Below, piece by piece: positions 62,397-64,000 of a DNA stretch of 64,000 bases (position 1 is its first letter; the number at the start of each line of letters is the position of its first letter). A program made the position numbers and the translations under genes. The notes beneath the pieces were generated by a model, which was not told the origin of the DNA, ran no database searches, and saw only the letters and a program-made list of their open reading frames with translations. The DNA comes from Adineta vaga (taxonomy: Eukaryota; Rotifera). The DNA is taken from NCBI GenBank assembly GCA_021613535.1, contig CP075492.1, forward strand, positions 7,192,001-7,256,000, in the 5' to 3' direction.

Positions 62397-63694
62397 TTAA
62401 GATGTGTTATCATCACATGTACATAGTTTACGTTGTGCAAGTTGCGGATCTTTTGTATGCCAATAACCACGAAAAAAATAGTCATCATTATAGAAATACT
62501 TACAAAAAGTACACCTAAAATTGGCACGTTTTGTAAAAGTTTTTCGACCGTTACCACTAGAACTCCAATACCAATCACGACAGTTGCCACATTTAGCACA
62601 GGCATGTCCATTACAATCGAGTTTCTTATTTGAATATTTTGATTTAGCTGATTCGACTACTTGTGAGTCTTCTAGAAACAAAGAATTAAAAGCCTCAAAA
62701 TTGTTCGTAATATGATATTCATTATCACTGCTTCTCAATTAGATATATTAAGTCAATTTATTCATTCTGATAGCATTCGATCCTCTTCAAAAAAAAAGTA
62801 AAATGAACTTACTCTTTTCGGGACTTGATATTAATGCCGGTTTATCTTCTTTCTTCGGGATACTTGATGCTGTTGCAGGTGGTAATGTCTTCTTCAATTT
62901 GCTAAGATCAAATGGATCGGCTAACATAGGATGAGGTGGTAAAACTTCTTGTAGATGAATAATATTCAATCCATCATCAGAACTTAAGCTGCCAACTACT
63001 TTAAGAAAGATACCTGGTGGTAAAAGTATTTCTTCTTCATTCTGAAAATATGAATGATTTCGAATAAGTTTAGCACTAGTTGTTTGTATCGAAAATATCG
63101 TTCTCGTTCCAGATGTACCCAAATAATTTGGCATTTTCAGGACATCAATCGAAGTACTACAAGAACTGAATGCCCACCAAGCAAATTGTTTATCTTTTGG
63201 ATAAAGAGCAGTCAGATCTTCACGAACACCACGCCAAATAACTGTATGTACACTTGTTCTAAGATAAACAGAAATCTTAATTAATTTGAATACTAAATTT
63301 TCTTAGTTTTCACTCACGGTAGTTTAAAAAAAGCCGTAAGAAATAATTTTAAGTATCGAAACCATGGTCGCAATTCATTACGATCAGATGCACGTAAAGT
63401 TCGGTTCAATATCATATATAAGCTGTCGTCATGGTTTGTCCATTCCATAGTATATAATTGAATTGCAGCAGATTCATCAGAAGTGAGTTCATCTACCGGC
63501 TCCATCGAATTCATTTTAGCAGTTGTTATATAGATTGGTAGATCTTTGACAATATGTGGTTGTAATGGTTTACAAGCTTCTTCAATAGGCAAAAGTGGTT
63601 CATTTTCATAACCAGAAATTGGCAAAAGCAATCGCTTGGGTTCATCACGAATACTTTCCACAAGACGTGGATTAAAATCAACTGTTGCAGCCAT
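62397..63694 (-). CDS. Arginine-type (R-S-ExE) mono-ADP-ribosyltransferase with Cys-rich C-terminal tail
   Basis: Three exons (63694-63318, 63258-62813, 62671-62397) encode 365 residues. The enzyme would transfer ADP-ribose from NAD+ to protein arginine. Residues 1-125 are a helical N-terminal region (EPVDELTSDESAAIQLYTME, then LNRTLRASDRNELRPWFRYL). The catalytic triad follows. R135 is in VIWRGVREDL, the Ser-Thr-Ser motif is at 160-162 (FSSCSTS), and E200/E202 form ExE in FQNEEEILLPPG. No signal peptide or GPI signal is evident, so it is probably intracellular. Residues after about 230 are a Pro/Lys linker. The last 75 contain about ten Cys and several aromatic residues (CNGHACAKCGNCRDWYW, CTFCKYFYNDDYFFRGYW), a possible zinc-binding or redox module. 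The third exon may use a tandem acceptor (TAGAAG) that keeps frame. Arginine-type transferases of this group are numerous in bdelloids. Confidence 0.88.
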
Positions 63695-64000
63695 TTCTAT
63701 ATGTTTGTTTTCTTATTTCTGAATAAGAGAATTGAAAGACAGAATTAAAAAAGTCTTTCTTCAAAGCATAATTTAAAGAATTGTTAAAAAACAAAATTTA
63801 CTCAATGGAGAAAAGATTTTAACCAATCGCTATTTTATAGATATTTCATAAAAAATCAGTTTATTTCAGCATAAAATTTGTTTTGTTGATGAATCATTCC
63901 TTCATTCCTTTTTTATTTTCACATAGTTACTATCAACTGTAATCTTTCAAATGAAAACATTTACATATCCATATTACGGAAAATATAAAAGTTTTGCGTT
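63695..64000. other. Upstream flank of the ADP-ribosyltransferase
   Basis: AT-rich sequence with no coding potential. It probably contains the promoter of the minus-strand gene. Confidence 0.5.

Overview
The window looks like nuclear DNA of a bdelloid rotifer (Adineta/Rotaria type). The evidence is an AT-rich metazoan gene set, very short GT-AG introns (mostly about 50-60 bp), compact spacing, and members of the ADP-ribosyltransferase/TPR families that are abundant in bdelloids. This assignment is an inference from gene content; no rRNA, tRNA or mitochondrial marker was seen.

Layout, left to right. 0.2-4.5 kb (+): 3' part of liprin-alpha, with coiled coil and three SAM domains. 5.1-6.1 kb (-): a decayed TPR protein with frameshift and stop. 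6.2-8.1 kb (-): a compact single-pass cadherin. 9.9-10.7 kb (+): an NR4A-type nuclear receptor DNA-binding domain with no ligand-binding domain. 13.3-14.7 kb (+): a Q/S/P-rich protein of unknown family. 15.06-22.15 kb: a large palindrome. Its arms are about 1.66 kb and it has a 3.77 kb spacer. The right arm holds most of an intact phosphoglycerate kinase gene (21.1-22.6 kb, -). The left arm holds a 5'-truncated but otherwise undamaged copy of it (+). The spacer is a graveyard of gene fragments (ependymin-related, EI24-like membrane protein, a possible glycosyltransferase tail, WDHD1) plus a MITE-like element.

23.1-25.7 kb (+): two probable ciliary genes in tandem, LEXM/CIMAP2-like and an EF-hand protein. 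26.8-27.7 kb (+): TMEM45-like. 28.4-29.8 kb (+): an alpha-1,3-fucosyltransferase. It converges on a GABA-B-like class C GPCR (29.8-33.8 kb, -) with only 27 bp between the stop codons. 34.95-57.7 kb (-): a giant nesprin (SYNE)-type protein, with tandem CH domains followed by a very long spectrin-repeat rod. It has no visible KASH domain, two candidate 27-nt frame-preserving microexons, and one apparent 1-nt frameshift. 59.6-61.0 kb (+): a ZnT1-like zinc exporter, preceded by a near-perfect hairpin. 61.4-61.9 kb (-): a small secreted PAN/apple-like protein. 62.4-63.7 kb (-): an arginine-type ADP-ribosyltransferase with an unusual Cys-rich tail.

The genes do not form one pathway. The most unusual items are the palindrome and its fragment-filled spacer, the DBD-only NR4A gene, the KASH-less nesprin with microexons, the hairpin upstream of the zinc transporter, and the ADP-ribosyltransferase tail. 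All exon joins were worked out by eye from GT-AG sites and reading-frame continuity.
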